A stretch of 64,000 nt of DNA from Amedibacillus dolichus DSM 3991 (GTDB taxonomy: Bacteria; Bacillota_I; Bacilli_A; Erysipelotrichales; Erysipelotrichaceae), in assembly GCF_000154285.1 (NCBI RefSeq), contig NZ_DS483474.1:1-64000 (forward strand), given 5' to 3'. The notes below the pieces were generated by a model. The model saw only the letters and a list, made by a program, of their open reading frames with translations. It was not told the DNA's origin and did not search any database. Below, piece by piece: positions 36,244 through 45,782 of the stretch. Made by a program: the position numbers and the translations under genes. Numbering within the stretch: position 1 is the stretch's first letter; each line of letters begins with the position of its first letter.

Positions 36244-36281
36244 TTTACGTCTACACTCTATGCAGAAGCAAGTAACTATCC

Positions 36282-36287
36282 TATAAT
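36282..36287 (+). promoter_or_regulatory. -10 box of the FSA-type aldolase gene
   Basis: A perfect TATAAT lies 28 bases before the start codon without a good -35 box, which would fit activation through the upstream TGGTAATAAA repeats. Confidence 0.6.
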
Positions 36288-36314
36288 GAAAATAAACAAA
36301 TGGAGGTTATATGT

Positions 36315-36968
36315 ATGCGTTATATCATTGATACAGCAAACAGAGAACAAATTGATGAGGTTCTACAAATGGGAATTGATGGAGTAACTGCCAACCCTAC
36401 GATGTATTATACAAATCAAGAGGCTTTCTATCCCTTTATAGAACATTATGCCAAACAGAATTTATCCTTTTTAAGCGCTGAGGTCATGGGAGGCAGCGTT
36501 GAGGAAATGCTGGAACAAGCAAAAAAAATCCATGCTATTCATAGCGATATCGTAATTAAAATCAACTTTTCCAAGCAGGGTTTAAAGGTTTGCAGCCTAC
36601 TGCATAAGCAAGGATATCGCTGTGCTATGACCTTGTTATTTACCTTGCCCCAAGTTTGTGCCGCATTACAAGCCGGTGCAGATTATATCTTTCCGTTTAT
36701 CGGACGCAATGATGAAATTGGTGCTGACGGATTATCCTTTATTAAGAATGTTCAACGTATGATTGATCAAAAGAAGTATTCTACAAAAGTAGTAGCAGCA
36801 TCGATCAAAAACCTGCATCAGTTGGAAGAACTAGCTACTATGGGAGTCGATTATGCTGCTGTGCCTTATGCACTTTATATGAAATCCTTGGAGCATTCCT
36901 TAACAACAAGTGGAGCAGAGAAATTTAAAGAGGATTGGGAAAAACTAAAGGAAGATCAGTTAATATAA
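36315..36968 (+). CDS. Fructose-6-phosphate aldolase / transaldolase-like protein
   Basis: A 217-residue TIM-barrel of the small transaldolase family. Asp6 in IIDTAN, the TANPT motif (25-29) and Lys82 in IVIKINFS (Schiff-base lysine) match the FSA/TalC group. FSA-type enzymes split fructose 6-phosphate into dihydroxyacetone and glyceraldehyde 3-phosphate; others in the group are transaldolases. Dihydroxyacetone kinase genes begin about 140 bases downstream on the other strand, which favours a dihydroxyacetone-producing role, though this is inference. ATG 36315 is chosen because GGAGG lies eight bases upstream; an in-frame ATG at 36300 is itself part of the ribosome site. Confidence 0.85.
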   Translation: MRYIIDTANREQIDEVLQMGIDGVTANPTMYYTNQEAFYPFIEHYAKQNLSFLSAEVMGGSVEEMLEQAKKIHAIHSDIVIKINFSKQGLKVCSLLHKQGYRCAMTLLFTLPQVCAALQAGADYIFPFIGRNDEIGADGLSFIKNVQRMIDQKKYSTKVVAASIKNLHQLEELATMGVDYAAVPYALYMKSLEHSLTTSGAEKFKEDWEKLKEDQLI

Positions 36969-36990
36969 TTACAAACTTATTATCAAATAT

Positions 36991-37055
36991 AAAAAGATTA
37001 GATAGCTTTCATGAATACAAGCCTTTCATGAAGAACATACCTAATCTTTTTATTT
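36991..37055. repeat. 65-bp hairpin repeat, copy A (also a two-way terminator)
   Basis: AAAAAGATTAG and CTAATCTTTTT form the outer stem; inside are two TTCATGAA blocks that can also pair. It sits between the convergent aldolase and DhaL genes and has U runs on both strands. It is about 86% identical over 65 bases to the element at 46474-46538, in the same orientation. Confidence 0.85.
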
Positions 37056-37108
37056 GTTTTTTAATTAATTCATCATACTTAAAAAGTTTTGTTTTCCCTA
37101 TCCTCTAT

Positions 37109-37729
37109 CTACAAGGATTTAACAAATGCCTCCATCATTAGCATCGCTACACAAGCTCCCGGATCTTTTAAAGAGCGACTTGCTTCTCCTCGCGTTGCCG
37201 CACGCCCATGTATTGCTATCATTGTTGAAGTATTTTCATATCCTGCTTTTGATGCATCATACGCTTTTTGTGCTGCAGCTTGAATATCCTCATTTGCTTC
37301 AACACTCTTCTCTAAAGATAGGATTGCGGGATCAATGCCATCTAAAAATGTTTTCTCTCCAACCTTTGCTTTTCCACGATGCATTACACCATCTTCATAA
37401 GCCTTAAATAAACTACATAATTCTATCAATGATAGATCTGTCTTTCCTTTTAATACCTTTCCTGCTTGCATCAAACCCGAAGCCATCAACGTTCCCATAG
37501 TTGAAGGAACTGCAACAGACATTGCCTTTCCTGCCATATACAGCAATTTTCCTATATCAGTTTCATCAGTATTTTGGATTGATTCACTTGCTGCTTTAAA
37601 GCCATCGCTCATTGTCAGTCCTAAATCCCCATCTCCAACTATGCTATCTAATTGAATTAAATTCTCACGATTTTCTTGCATTACCTCTGCAATACAAGCT
37701 AATAGTCTTTTTAAATAATTGCAATCCAT
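37109..37729 (-). CDS. dhaL: Dihydroxyacetone kinase subunit DhaL (copy 1)
   Basis: A 206-residue all-helical nucleotide-binding subunit. The metal and ADP-binding aspartates are in VGDGDLGLTM; the usual His or Thr after the second Asp is Leu here. It hands phosphate from ATP, or from a PTS-charged ADP, to the ketose held on DhaK. It is the last gene of the minus-strand operon and follows its DhaK partner by 11 bases. AGGAGGCTATATA precedes the ATG. The second DhaL (43153-43794) has the more typical GDGDHGINM. Confidence 0.92.
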   Translation of the reverse strand: MDCNYLKRLLACIAEVMQENRENLIQLDSIVGDGDLGLTMSDGFKAASESIQNTDETDIGKLLYMAGKAMSVAVPSTMGTLMASGLMQAGKVLKGKTDLSLIELCSLFKAYEDGVMHRGKAKVGEKTFLDGIDPAILSLEKSVEANEDIQAAAQKAYDASKAGYENTSTMIAIHGRAATRGEASRSLKDPGACVAMLMMEAFVKSL

Positions 37730-37740
37730 TATATAGCCTC

Positions 37741-38751
37741 CTAATACTGTTTAAAAAACGGTGTATTTGCAGGATAATCTAACAATTCCTTTAGTTCATC
37801 ATCTAACTTCAATAACGAAATTGATAAGCCTGCCATTTCGAGTGATGTTGCATATTCACCAACATAATAACGATATCCGCAAATTCCTTTTTCTTCTAAA
37901 ATAGCATTAATCTTTCTTGTAACAATATATTGCTCATCTAGTGGTGTAGCTCCTAATCCATTTACCAATACCGCAACTTCATCTCCAGTTTCAAAAGGAA
38001 GATCCTCTAAAATACGCTCCATCATTTCTGAAGTAATTTGATCGGCAGGTTCAATTTTGCCACGACGGATTCCTGTTTCGCCATGGATCCCCATACCGAT
38101 TTCCATTTCATCATCACCGATTTCAAATCCTGCATGTCCGACACGTGGAACAACACAGCTCGTCAAAGCAACCCCTAATGTACGTGTATTCCAACTTGCC
38201 TTTTCGGCAATACGTTTAACGTTATCTAAATCCATCATTTTATCAGCGGCTGCCCCTGCACATTTATATACAAAGAATATTCCAGCCACACCTCGACGAG
38301 TAGATTTTTCCTCTGGTGTTTTTGGACCCGGACTAGCCACATCATCGGCTCCCAATACTGTTTCTACTCGGATATCATCTTCAAAATCTGCCATTTCTGC
38401 TGCCATATCAAAATTAAAGATATCACCGTTATAATTCCCATAAATATACAGTACACCTGCACCTGAGTCAATTTCTTTTGTAATAGCATGCATTTGTTCA
38501 GCACTCGGAGACTGAAATACATCTCCTACACAACAACCATCTAACATTCCATCTCCAACATAACCAAGAAATAACGGAAGATGTCCACTTCCTCCACCAG
38601 TCGCAATTCCTACTTTTCCTTCTTTTTTATTTTTTGTAACCAAGCATTGCTTATCATTATTTATATAAGTAATTTGATTTTTATGAGCTACATAAATTCC
38701 TTCTAACATTTCACACAAATAGTTTTCTGGATCATTTATAATTTTTTTCAT
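37741..38751 (-). CDS. dhaK: Dihydroxyacetone kinase subunit DhaK (copy 1)
   Basis: A 336-residue ketose-binding subunit. The glycine-rich GGGSGH (52-57), Asp110 in NYNGD and His223 in GIHGETG, which forms the covalent hemiaminal with the ketone in known enzymes, are intact. It binds dihydroxyacetone or a similar short ketose for phosphorylation by DhaL. The start overlaps the end of the histidine phosphatase gene by 20 bases, implying coupled translation. It differs from the second DhaK at 42136-43134, including at the motif (GHHGEPG there). Confidence 0.93.
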   Translation of the reverse strand: MKKIINDPENYLCEMLEGIYVAHKNQITYINNDKQCLVTKNKKEGKVGIATGGGSGHLPLFLGYVGDGMLDGCCVGDVFQSPSAEQMHAITKEIDSGAGVLYIYGNYNGDIFNFDMAAEMADFEDDIRVETVLGADDVASPGPKTPEEKSTRRGVAGIFFVYKCAGAAADKMMDLDNVKRIAEKASWNTRTLGVALTSCVVPRVGHAGFEIGDDEMEIGMGIHGETGIRRGKIEPADQITSEMMERILEDLPFETGDEVAVLVNGLGATPLDEQYIVTRKINAILEEKGICGYRYYVGEYATSLEMAGLSISLLKLDDELKELLDYPANTPFFKQY

Positions 38752-39364
38752 TATTTAACCCCTTTTCTACATATGTCATATTATTAACATCTTCTACTTT
38801 AAATTTTCCATTTTCAAAGGAAATAAGCGTAACACAACAATTTCCAAAACGTGTTTCATCTCGAAGTAGTGTTTCATACAATGATTCATTTACTACTCGA
38901 ATAGCTGCTAATATAGATAATCCGTGCGATACGCACATAATATTACCATGTTGATCTTTATTCAGTGTTATAATCTCATGTAATGTATGTGCCATTCGAT
39001 TAGTTAAATCATCTATTGTTTCTCCACCAACCGATGACCAATCATATGTTACACGTTCAATATATGTTTCACAGCCAGGAAATGAGTTTGGTTTTGTCTC
39101 TAAAGTTCCAAAGTTCATTTCTTTTAACCCACGACACATAATAGGTTTTAAATTTCTTTTTCCTAACGCATAGCAGGCTGTATCGTAGGCTCTTTCACTT
39201 GTAGAAGTATAAGCTTTTAGAAACGGAATATCTGCTAAGCCTTTACCTAAAGCTTTACCTTGCATAATTCCATTTGCAGTCAATGGTGTATCTGACCACC
39301 CCTGCAATGTATGCCAAGTATTCGAAAGTGTTTCTCCGTGTCTGATAAAATATAGCTTTAGCAT
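38732..39364 (-). CDS. Histidine phosphatase family protein (phosphoglycerate mutase-like)
   Basis: A 210-residue member of the RHG family: RHGETLSNT near 8-16 with the phosphorylated histidine, the Arg in STSERAYDT, Glu in EMNFGTLE, and the second histidine in VSHGLS. Such proteins are mostly small-molecule phosphatases; a true mutase would carry longer conserved loops. Within a sugar catabolic operon it probably dephosphorylates a sugar or polyol phosphate. It sits 10 bases after the class II aldolase gene and overlaps dhaK copy 1. Its ribosome site is weak. Confidence 0.87.
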   Translation of the reverse strand: MLKLYFIRHGETLSNTWHTLQGWSDTPLTANGIMQGKALGKGLADIPFLKAYTSTSERAYDTACYALGKRNLKPIMCRGLKEMNFGTLETKPNSFPGCETYIERVTYDWSSVGGETIDDLTNRMAHTLHEIITLNKDQHGNIMCVSHGLSILAAIRVVNESLYETLLRDETRFGNCCVTLISFENGKFKVEDVNNMTYVEKGLNNEKNYK

Positions 39365-39374
39365 AAATCATTCC

Positions 39375-40046
39375 TTATTTGCTATTTGGAAATTTTATTT
39401 CTTTCGGATACTCCCATTTTTGTAGTTCCTCTTGTTTAAAAGCCTTAGGTTCTACTCCATTACTAACTGTTAATGCATTATAGTAAAGTTGAGCAAGCTC
39501 TTCGATATAAGCGGCTTTTAAGAAGGCTTCATAAATATCTTTTGAATCAAACGCTACAACACCATGACTTTCCATCAAAAAGCTTTCTGCTTCTTTGCAT
39601 GCTTCAATAACACTATTAGCTAAATCCATAGTTCCCGGCCGACCATAAGGAGCAACTGGCACACGCGCTTTTGTTAAACCTAAGTTTGCAACCTCATATA
39701 CAATAGCGGGAATCGGTTTATTTAGTAATGCAAATGTTGTCCCATACATTGAATGCGTGTGGGCAATAGCATTTGCATCAGGTCTTGTTTTATAAATCAT
39801 AAGATGCATCAGTGATTCACTAGTTGGTTTTAATCCGGATAGATTTTCGATTACATTTGCTTCCATATCCATAACAATCATATCTCTTGGAGTTAAAACC
39901 TCTCGATCTACGCTTGTCGGAGTAATTACGACATATCCTGTTTCTTTATCTCTTGCCGAAAAATTCCCTGATTTGTGTTTACACAACCCATCTTTCTGTG
40001 CTCTTTTTGCGATTTCACAAACATCTTTTTTTAAACTTTCTAACAT
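39375..40046 (-). CDS. Class II aldolase/adducin family protein
   Basis: A 223-residue zinc protein of the fuculose-phosphate aldolase/ribulose-phosphate 4-epimerase family. The zinc ligands are visible in AHTHSMYG and ESHGVV, with KSGNFSARD as the phosphate-loop motif. Aldolases of this group cut ketose 1-phosphates to dihydroxyacetone phosphate and an aldehyde; epimerases act on L-ribulose 5-phosphate. The operon context of ketose kinases suggests the aldolase role, but sequence alone does not fix the substrate. GAGAGGATATAGAA precedes the ATG. Confidence 0.88.
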   Translation of the reverse strand: MLESLKKDVCEIAKRAQKDGLCKHKSGNFSARDKETGYVVITPTSVDREVLTPRDMIVMDMEANVIENLSGLKPTSESLMHLMIYKTRPDANAIAHTHSMYGTTFALLNKPIPAIVYEVANLGLTKARVPVAPYGRPGTMDLANSVIEACKEAESFLMESHGVVAFDSKDIYEAFLKAAYIEELAQLYYNALTVSNGVEPKAFKQEELQKWEYPKEIKFPNSK

Positions 40047-40048
40047 TT

Positions 40049-42118
40049 CTATATCCTCTCTTTCGAAATTATGCTTAATAATTCTTCTTTAGTAGCTGCA
40101 TTTTTCAATTGTGCCAATATTTCATCATCTTCTGTTATTTCAATCAAAGCGTATAACGCTTTTAAATGAACATCTTTATTAGGTGTTGCAATAACTACAA
40201 TAATGCTTGCTTCCATATATTCATTCATAATCACCGCTTCATCTAGCTTTAATAAAGACATACCTAGATGATTCACACCTTCATCAATACCCGCATGTGC
40301 AAGGATTAAACCATCTGCAATTGTCCAAATAGGCTTATCTGACTCTATTGTCCGAATCATCTGTTCTATATACGACTCCTCGATTGCCCCTTGCATAAGA
40401 AGCGGTTTGGCAGCTAATTGAATGGCTACTCTCCAATCCTCTATAGTGTTTTCAACACGAATCATATCCTCGGTAAGCAAATCCACTAGTCCTACATCAT
40501 TGCTTACCTTTTCATTTGATACGACATTTTGAGAATAATTTTCTTCTCCTAAATAGTTCTTTAAAGAATTTTTCAACCCTTGATAATCCTTGATATCCAC
40601 ATATTTTTCAATCACCTGTATAATGCTTGATGAATTAACTTCATACGCCGATCGATTTAATAATTCATTAAATACTTTTTTTCTTAATGTAACCACATCG
40701 TTTTCATTCATAATCGGTTTTACTAAAAACTGTGATTTATCTGTGTCTAACAAAACGGTTGTAAATACCGCATCAAATTCTTGTTCAAATTCATAAAATT
40801 GTCGTGATGAAAGCGTACAAATAAATTCAAGCTCAGGGAAAGCTTTTTGTAATTTTAAAAATAAAAAATTAGAAATTGAAACACCATTCGTACAAACAAC
40901 AATAGCTCTGCGTTTTTTTTCAACCATTTCAAGAGTTCCTTCTTTTGTCATCCAACCTCCGAATAAAATAGTAATATATGCTAATTCTTCTTCCGGAAAA
41001 GGACTTTTTATCATTTCTTCAAATGGTTGCATTGCATGTCTGGTAAGTTCAAACAAATAGCTATGCTGTGGTAAAATCATATTAAGTATTTTGCCCTCTA
41101 TGTGGTAATGATAACGAATACGATACATCGCTGGTCTTAAATGTTGAATTAACGCATCTAGCAATGATTTTCTATCTTTAAATGTAATACATACTAAGTT
41201 TTCAAAATTATATAATACTTTAGATGCTGCTTCAAACAGCTCTAATTCGAAGCTAGTATCATAACCATCTGCATAATTTATACTAGATATTTGAAATTGT
41301 GTAACAATGAATATTTTATCCATTGCATTTTCTATACGATATTTTTCAAAAACCTTCAAAATAATTCCATATTCTTTTGTTCCTACAATATGCTGATAAT
41401 CCTCCGGTAAAACATCTAAATGTTTTCCAGCCTTTATTCGTAAATATAGAAAATACAAAATATATGGAATTTCACGGATTCTTTCATCTGTATATTGTAC
41501 TTTTAAAAGCGACTCTACTTTTTCCACATCGGATTTAAATCCGTTCAAAACATCTTCATTAATTTCTAATACTGAAACTAACATTGATTTGCCATTTAAC
41601 GATTTTAAAATCGAACGGACCAAATAAATAATTAAATTGCGCTTCTCATATTCTTTTCCTACAATATAATACCCTTTACTGCGATCATATAACAGCTTTA
41701 AATCGTATGAATCCAAAATATTCATTTGCAATTTCTTCATATCATTGATAACTGTATTTTTGCTGATTTTCAAAATATTCGTAAAATGTTGAATGCTTAA
41801 TTCCTCTTTATGAGCTAACAATATCATAATGATAAATTTTAAACGCTCATTTTCTTCAAATACATATTCTTTTTCATTATATGTATTTTCACTTACTTTA
41901 TAATTTGCGATGATATCTTTACTAATAACAAATTTTCCTGTTTTTAAGCGTTTAATTTCTTCAAATCCATTCTCATTTAAATAGTAATTGATTTTCTGCA
42001 ATGAATAACTGATCTGTTTCCTTGATAGATTTAATTCTTTTTCCAATTGAGCGCCGCTAATCGCAGGATGATTAACCAGCATCATTAATATTTGAAACCC
42101 TCTTTTATCCAGCGACAT
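40049..42118 (-). CDS. PRD/EIIB/EIIA transcriptional regulator of the gat-dha operon
   Basis: A 689-residue multidomain regulator: two N-terminal HTH regions (about 5-60 and 80-150), PRD1 and PRD2 (about 175-285 and 290-400, including ALIQHLRPAMYRIRYHYH), a galactitol-type EIIB domain (about 405-490, Cys in VVCTNGVSISN), and a C-terminal EIIA domain of the mannitol/fructose type (about 540-689, His in LILAHAGIDEG). This is the MtlR/LicR-like architecture, a DNA-binding activator controlled by PTS phosphorylation, not an RNA antiterminator. It lies inside the operon it probably controls. AGGAGGAGAGCAAAGT precedes the ATG. Confidence 0.9.
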   Translation of the reverse strand: MSLDKRGFQILMMLVNHPAISGAQLEKELNLSRKQISYSLQKINYYLNENGFEEIKRLKTGKFVISKDIIANYKVSENTYNEKEYVFEENERLKFIIMILLAHKEELSIQHFTNILKISKNTVINDMKKLQMNILDSYDLKLLYDRSKGYYIVGKEYEKRNLIIYLVRSILKSLNGKSMLVSVLEINEDVLNGFKSDVEKVESLLKVQYTDERIREIPYILYFLYLRIKAGKHLDVLPEDYQHIVGTKEYGIILKVFEKYRIENAMDKIFIVTQFQISSINYADGYDTSFELELFEAASKVLYNFENLVCITFKDRKSLLDALIQHLRPAMYRIRYHYHIEGKILNMILPQHSYLFELTRHAMQPFEEMIKSPFPEEELAYITILFGGWMTKEGTLEMVEKKRRAIVVCTNGVSISNFLFLKLQKAFPELEFICTLSSRQFYEFEQEFDAVFTTVLLDTDKSQFLVKPIMNENDVVTLRKKVFNELLNRSAYEVNSSSIIQVIEKYVDIKDYQGLKNSLKNYLGEENYSQNVVSNEKVSNDVGLVDLLTEDMIRVENTIEDWRVAIQLAAKPLLMQGAIEESYIEQMIRTIESDKPIWTIADGLILAHAGIDEGVNHLGMSLLKLDEAVIMNEYMEASIIVVIATPNKDVHLKALYALIEITEDDEILAQLKNAATKEELLSIISKERI

Positions 42119-42135
42119 ACTTTGCTCTCCTCCTA

Positions 42136-43134
42136 TTATTTTTGTTTAACACCAACACAATCTACCGGAACTTCTAACAGTTGTTTAAATTCATCATTTA
42201 ATCTTAATACCGTTAACGCAGCTCCTCGCATCTCTAATGAAGTTACATAATCACCAACATAAGACTTATAAACTTTGATATTACGAGATGCGAAATAATC
42301 CTCGATGGCATCATACAGCACATACAATTCCATCAATGGCGTACCGCCTAATCCTGAAACGATAACCGCAATTTCTTCTCCATCTACTAATTCTAAATCA
42401 TTTAAAATATATTCTGATAATTCCTTGCCAATTTCATTTGCCGGTTTCAATTCTTTAACAGTCATGCCCGGCTCTCCATGATGACCGATACCGTACTCCA
42501 TCGTGCCTTCTTTAATTTCAAAATTTGCATGACCAACTGCCGGAATGGAACAAGAAGTTAAACCAACACATATACTACGTGTTTGGTCAACCGTTCTTTG
42601 CGCAATATCAATAACTTCATCTAAGCTAGCGCCTAGATTTGCCTTTGCGCAAGCAATTTTCCACATAAATAAACTTCCGGCAATACCATGTCGTTTTTCT
42701 TTTTCTGTTTTCGGAGCACTTGCCAAATCATCATTTGCCGTAACATATTTTACTTCTATTCCGTCCATAGCTGCCATTTGGATAGCCATTTTCACATTCA
42801 TATTATCGCCTGCATAATTTCCAAACAAGCAAGCTACTCCCGCACCGCTATCCGCTTCTAAAAATGCTTGATGAAAAGTAGTTGCAGGCGGAGAAGAAAA
42901 GACTTCTCCAACCGCAACTGCATCTAGCATATTTTCGCCAACATAGCCTAGAAAGCATGGCTCATGCCCACTTCCGCCACCACTGACAATTCCTACTTTT
43001 CCTTTTTTTAAAGTATTCTTTACAACCACATGATTATTCTCTGAACTGATATGAATTTGATCTTTATGCGCTTTTGCATAACCCTTTAACATATCATCAA
43101 CAATCATATCCCCTTGATTCATAAATCTTTGCAT
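42136..43134 (-). CDS. dhaK: Dihydroxyacetone kinase subunit DhaK (copy 2)
   Basis: A 332-residue ketose-binding subunit with GGGSGH (52-57), Asp110 in NYAGD, and the covalent-binding histidine in GHHGEPG (His219 the likely one). The start MQRFMNQGD is typical of the family; ATG 43134 is chosen over an in-frame TTG at 43143 because AAAGGATTGACTTTT precedes it. It pairs with the DhaL 18 bases upstream. The presence of a second, diverged DhaK in one operon suggests two different ketose substrates or mixed complexes. Confidence 0.93.
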   Translation of the reverse strand: MQRFMNQGDMIVDDMLKGYAKAHKDQIHISSENNHVVVKNTLKKGKVGIVSGGGSGHEPCFLGYVGENMLDAVAVGEVFSSPPATTFHQAFLEADSGAGVACLFGNYAGDNMNVKMAIQMAAMDGIEVKYVTANDDLASAPKTEKEKRHGIAGSLFMWKIACAKANLGASLDEVIDIAQRTVDQTRSICVGLTSCSIPAVGHANFEIKEGTMEYGIGHHGEPGMTVKELKPANEIGKELSEYILNDLELVDGEEIAVIVSGLGGTPLMELYVLYDAIEDYFASRNIKVYKSYVGDYVTSLEMRGAALTVLRLNDEFKQLLEVPVDCVGVKQK

Positions 43135-43152
43135 AAAAGTCAATCCTTTCTT

Positions 43153-43794
43153 TTATGCCATTAATGATATAGCTGTTTCGCACAATGTTTCAATCATAAT
43201 GGCACAGGAAGTAGCTCCTGCATCTTGATGCCCAATAGATTTTTCCCCTAATCGAGATGCTCTTCCTAATTTTGCTTGCATTGGTATTGTAGCGAGCATT
43301 CCTCCATGTGCTGCTTTTTTACACGCAAGTAACGCTTTCTTAACATCTTTTGATTGCGCATATACATTTTGATAAGCAGCAACACTTGGATCTAATACAT
43401 CAACTAAGGTTTTATCATTAGGTTTTGCATTAGAAATCATTTTAATATTTTCATAAGCTTGAGTTAACATACTTCCAATGACACTACCATCAATTATTTC
43501 TTTATCTTTGCATGCCATCTGCATTCCCATAAAAATTGAGCCATATAAAGGACCCATGGAACCTCCGATTTTATTCATCAATACTTTAGCTAACACACCT
43601 AAGCTTGCATATAAATTTTCAGTGTTATTAATTTCCTCTAAAGCAAGTGTAACTCCCTTATTCATGTTAATCCCATGATCTCCATCACCAATAGCACCGT
43701 CTACTTCACTTAGATAATCTTTGTTTTTTTGAATTGCTTCAATAATAGCTACTACTATTTGCTTTCCATCTTTATTTGTAAATTCCACAATCAT
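43153..43794 (-). CDS. dhaL: Dihydroxyacetone kinase subunit DhaL (copy 2)
   Basis: A 213-residue DhaL with the canonical metal-binding motif IGDGDHGINM near 30-39 and GGSMGPLYG near 77-85. It starts in an ATGA overlap with the EIIC stop codon, so its translation is coupled to the transporter. No DhaM (the PTS multiphosphoryl donor) gene is present in the window; if DhaM is absent from the genome, the kinase would have to use ATP directly. Confidence 0.93.
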   Translation of the reverse strand: MIVEFTNKDGKQIVVAIIEAIQKNKDYLSEVDGAIGDGDHGINMNKGVTLALEEINNTENLYASLGVLAKVLMNKIGGSMGPLYGSIFMGMQMACKDKEIIDGSVIGSMLTQAYENIKMISNAKPNDKTLVDVLDPSVAAYQNVYAQSKDVKKALLACKKAAHGGMLATIPMQAKLGRASRLGEKSIGHQDAGATSCAIMIETLCETAISLMA

Positions 43795-45167
43795 TCACCT
43801 AAATTATTCTGTACTGTTTCAGCTTCTGCTTGCTGATTCTCTTTTTTCAATTCTCTATAATAGAATACGTAGCATACTCCCCATACAACTAAGACTACCA
43901 AAGGAATCCAATTTCCATTGATAATATCGAAAACTTGTGAGATAGCATAAGTAAATACCGGAGCATCAATAGATGAATTAGAAATCATTTCTCCTGCTTG
44001 TAATGCAACAGCACCCGTCGCATTAGCTAAATCAGTAATGAATGGAGCAAATGCCGTACCTACCCATAAGAAAGCAGGAACACCTAGCGTACATAAAATT
44101 AACATTCTTGGCAAATTACCCTTTGTTACCAAGTATGCAGGAACAGCTAATGCAAGGTTGATGATACCGGCAAATGGCAAGATCTCATTACCAGGTAGGA
44201 ACAATGCGCAAAGTAATGTTACAGGAACTGCCCAAATAACAGCTAACCAAATCTCATTAGATCCACCTAAGAAAGGCCAATCTAAACCTACAAGCAATGT
44301 TCTTCCTTCAAAGCGTTTGTTCATATAATCACTAACTGCTTCACTAATTGGTGATAATGCTTGCATAAAATATTTCGTAATAACTGGGAATAATGTCAAT
44401 GCTGTCGCACATTGAATCGCTAATGTCAATGTTTTGGAAACATCATAACCGGCCATTAACCCAAATACAATACCTAAAATAAAGCCTAGCACATGATTTT
44501 CAGCGAAAATACCTACTTTGTCTTTCAATGCCGCTGCATCAAATTTTTTATTGAAAACAGGAATTTTTCTTAATAAAACATCTACAGGATACATTAAAGC
44601 TCCAAATAAAACCATTTTATGCGTACATGTTACTCCTGGGATTCCAGATAATTCCTCTATACGCTTTTGATGAACATCGGCTGTTTTTAATTCAAATATA
44701 ATTTGAATTGCGGCAACTAAAAATGCTAAAGGGACACTTCCTGTAATTGCAACTACACCTACTGCAGTAAAGATTTTCCCCCAAACATTCCATAAATCAG
44801 CATTAAATGTGTTTGTTTTCTTTAAAACTAACATAACAATATTAATTAAAATCATCAATGGAAACATCAAAAAAGCGTATGGCCAAGACCACGAAATCGT
44901 TGACATCGTTGTCCAACCACCATCAATAATCGGTAATGAAATACCTACATTTTTCAACATTGCCTCTGCTGCCGGAGTAATTGCGCCGGTCATGAAATTT
45001 ATCAGCATTGTCATACCGGTAAAAGCAACCCCAAGTGTTAAACCGGCAGAAATTGCATCTTTTAACTTCATTTTAACAATTAATCCTGCAAGAATAATAA
45101 TTATTGGTACGAAAATCGCTGCCCCTAAATCCAATAACGACTGTACAACAGTTGATAATAATTCCAT
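43791..45167 (-). CDS. PTS galactitol-family EIIC permease
   Basis: A 458-residue polytopic membrane protein (about ten to twelve helices) of the GatC/SgcC family, recognised by segments such as LDLGAAIFVPIIIILAGL, MLMNFMTG-like helices and GLDWPFLGGSNEIWLAV. It forms the sugar channel of a PTS whose EIIA and EIIB are encoded upstream. Relatives carry galactitol, pentitols and other polyols or ketoses; this one cannot be assigned. AAGGTAG precedes the ATG. Confidence 0.9.
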   Translation of the reverse strand: MELLSTVVQSLLDLGAAIFVPIIIILAGLIVKMKLKDAISAGLTLGVAFTGMTMLINFMTGAITPAAEAMLKNVGISLPIIDGGWTTMSTISWSWPYAFLMFPLMILINIVMLVLKKTNTFNADLWNVWGKIFTAVGVVAITGSVPLAFLVAAIQIIFELKTADVHQKRIEELSGIPGVTCTHKMVLFGALMYPVDVLLRKIPVFNKKFDAAALKDKVGIFAENHVLGFILGIVFGLMAGYDVSKTLTLAIQCATALTLFPVITKYFMQALSPISEAVSDYMNKRFEGRTLLVGLDWPFLGGSNEIWLAVIWAVPVTLLCALFLPGNEILPFAGIINLALAVPAYLVTKGNLPRMLILCTLGVPAFLWVGTAFAPFITDLANATGAVALQAGEMISNSSIDAPVFTYAISQVFDIINGNWIPLVVLVVWGVCYVFYYRELKKENQQAEAETVQNNLGE

Positions 45168-45199
45168 ATATTTCTACCTTCTTTCTTTCATATAAATAA

Positions 45200-45484
45200 T
45201 TATTTTGCTTGATTAATTGCTTCAATCAAACGTTCTAGCTCTTTATTTTGATTCATACCAGTTAAGAATGCTATTCCGTTAATTACAGGAACATCATATT
45301 CTTTAGATACCTTGGTAATTGTAATATACGCACAAGCATCTACTAAATGACGATCAACAGATTTTAGATCTACAGCTTCTACTACTGCATCAACACCCTT
45401 TTCTTTCAATAGTCGATTTACTTTTGATGCTACCGTTTGAGATGTCGCAACTCCACTACCACATGCAACAATAACTTTTTTCAT
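45200..45484 (-). CDS. PTS galactitol-family EIIB protein (second of two)
   Basis: A 94-residue soluble EIIB with the phospho-cysteine loop VACGSGVATSQ (Cys8). It is closest in layout to the EIIB encoded just upstream (45498-45782), so the operon has a tandem pair. The two could serve alternative EIIC proteins or one may signal to the PRD/EIIB/EIIA regulator. Confidence 0.92.
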   Translation of the reverse strand: MKKVIVACGSGVATSQTVASKVNRLLKEKGVDAVVEAVDLKSVDRHLVDACAYITITKVSKEYDVPVINGIAFLTGMNQNKELERLIEAINQAK

Positions 45485-45497
45485 ATTGATTCACTCC

Positions 45498-45782
45498 TTA
45501 TTTTAAAATATCCAATAATCTTTGAAATTCTTCTTCTTTTTGATTAGCATTTCCGTAAAGAAATACTAATCCATCAATTTTAGGAATATCGCATTTTTCA
45601 TCAGTTTTCATAACTTCAACATATGCAACTGCTCCCTTTAGTTCACGATGTAGTTCTCGAATATTTACTGCCTCTACCTTTACATCGTATAAATGATTCT
45701 TTTCAAGCATTCGATTGATACGGAATGCAACTGCCTGACTTGTCGCAACTCCATTACCACATGCAACAATAATACGTTTCAT
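45498..45782 (-). CDS. PTS galactitol-family EIIB protein (first of two)
   Basis: A 94-residue EIIB with VACGNGVATSQ (Cys8), paralogous to the next gene but clearly diverged after the P-loop. The start is ATG 45782, overlapping the EIIA stop by one base (TGATG); an apparent extra codon upstream is TTG. GAAAGG lies just upstream. Confidence 0.9.
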   Translation of the reverse strand: MKRIIVACGNGVATSQAVAFRINRMLEKNHLYDVKVEAVNIRELHRELKGAVAYVEVMKTDEKCDIPKIDGLVFLYGNANQKEEEFQRLLDILK

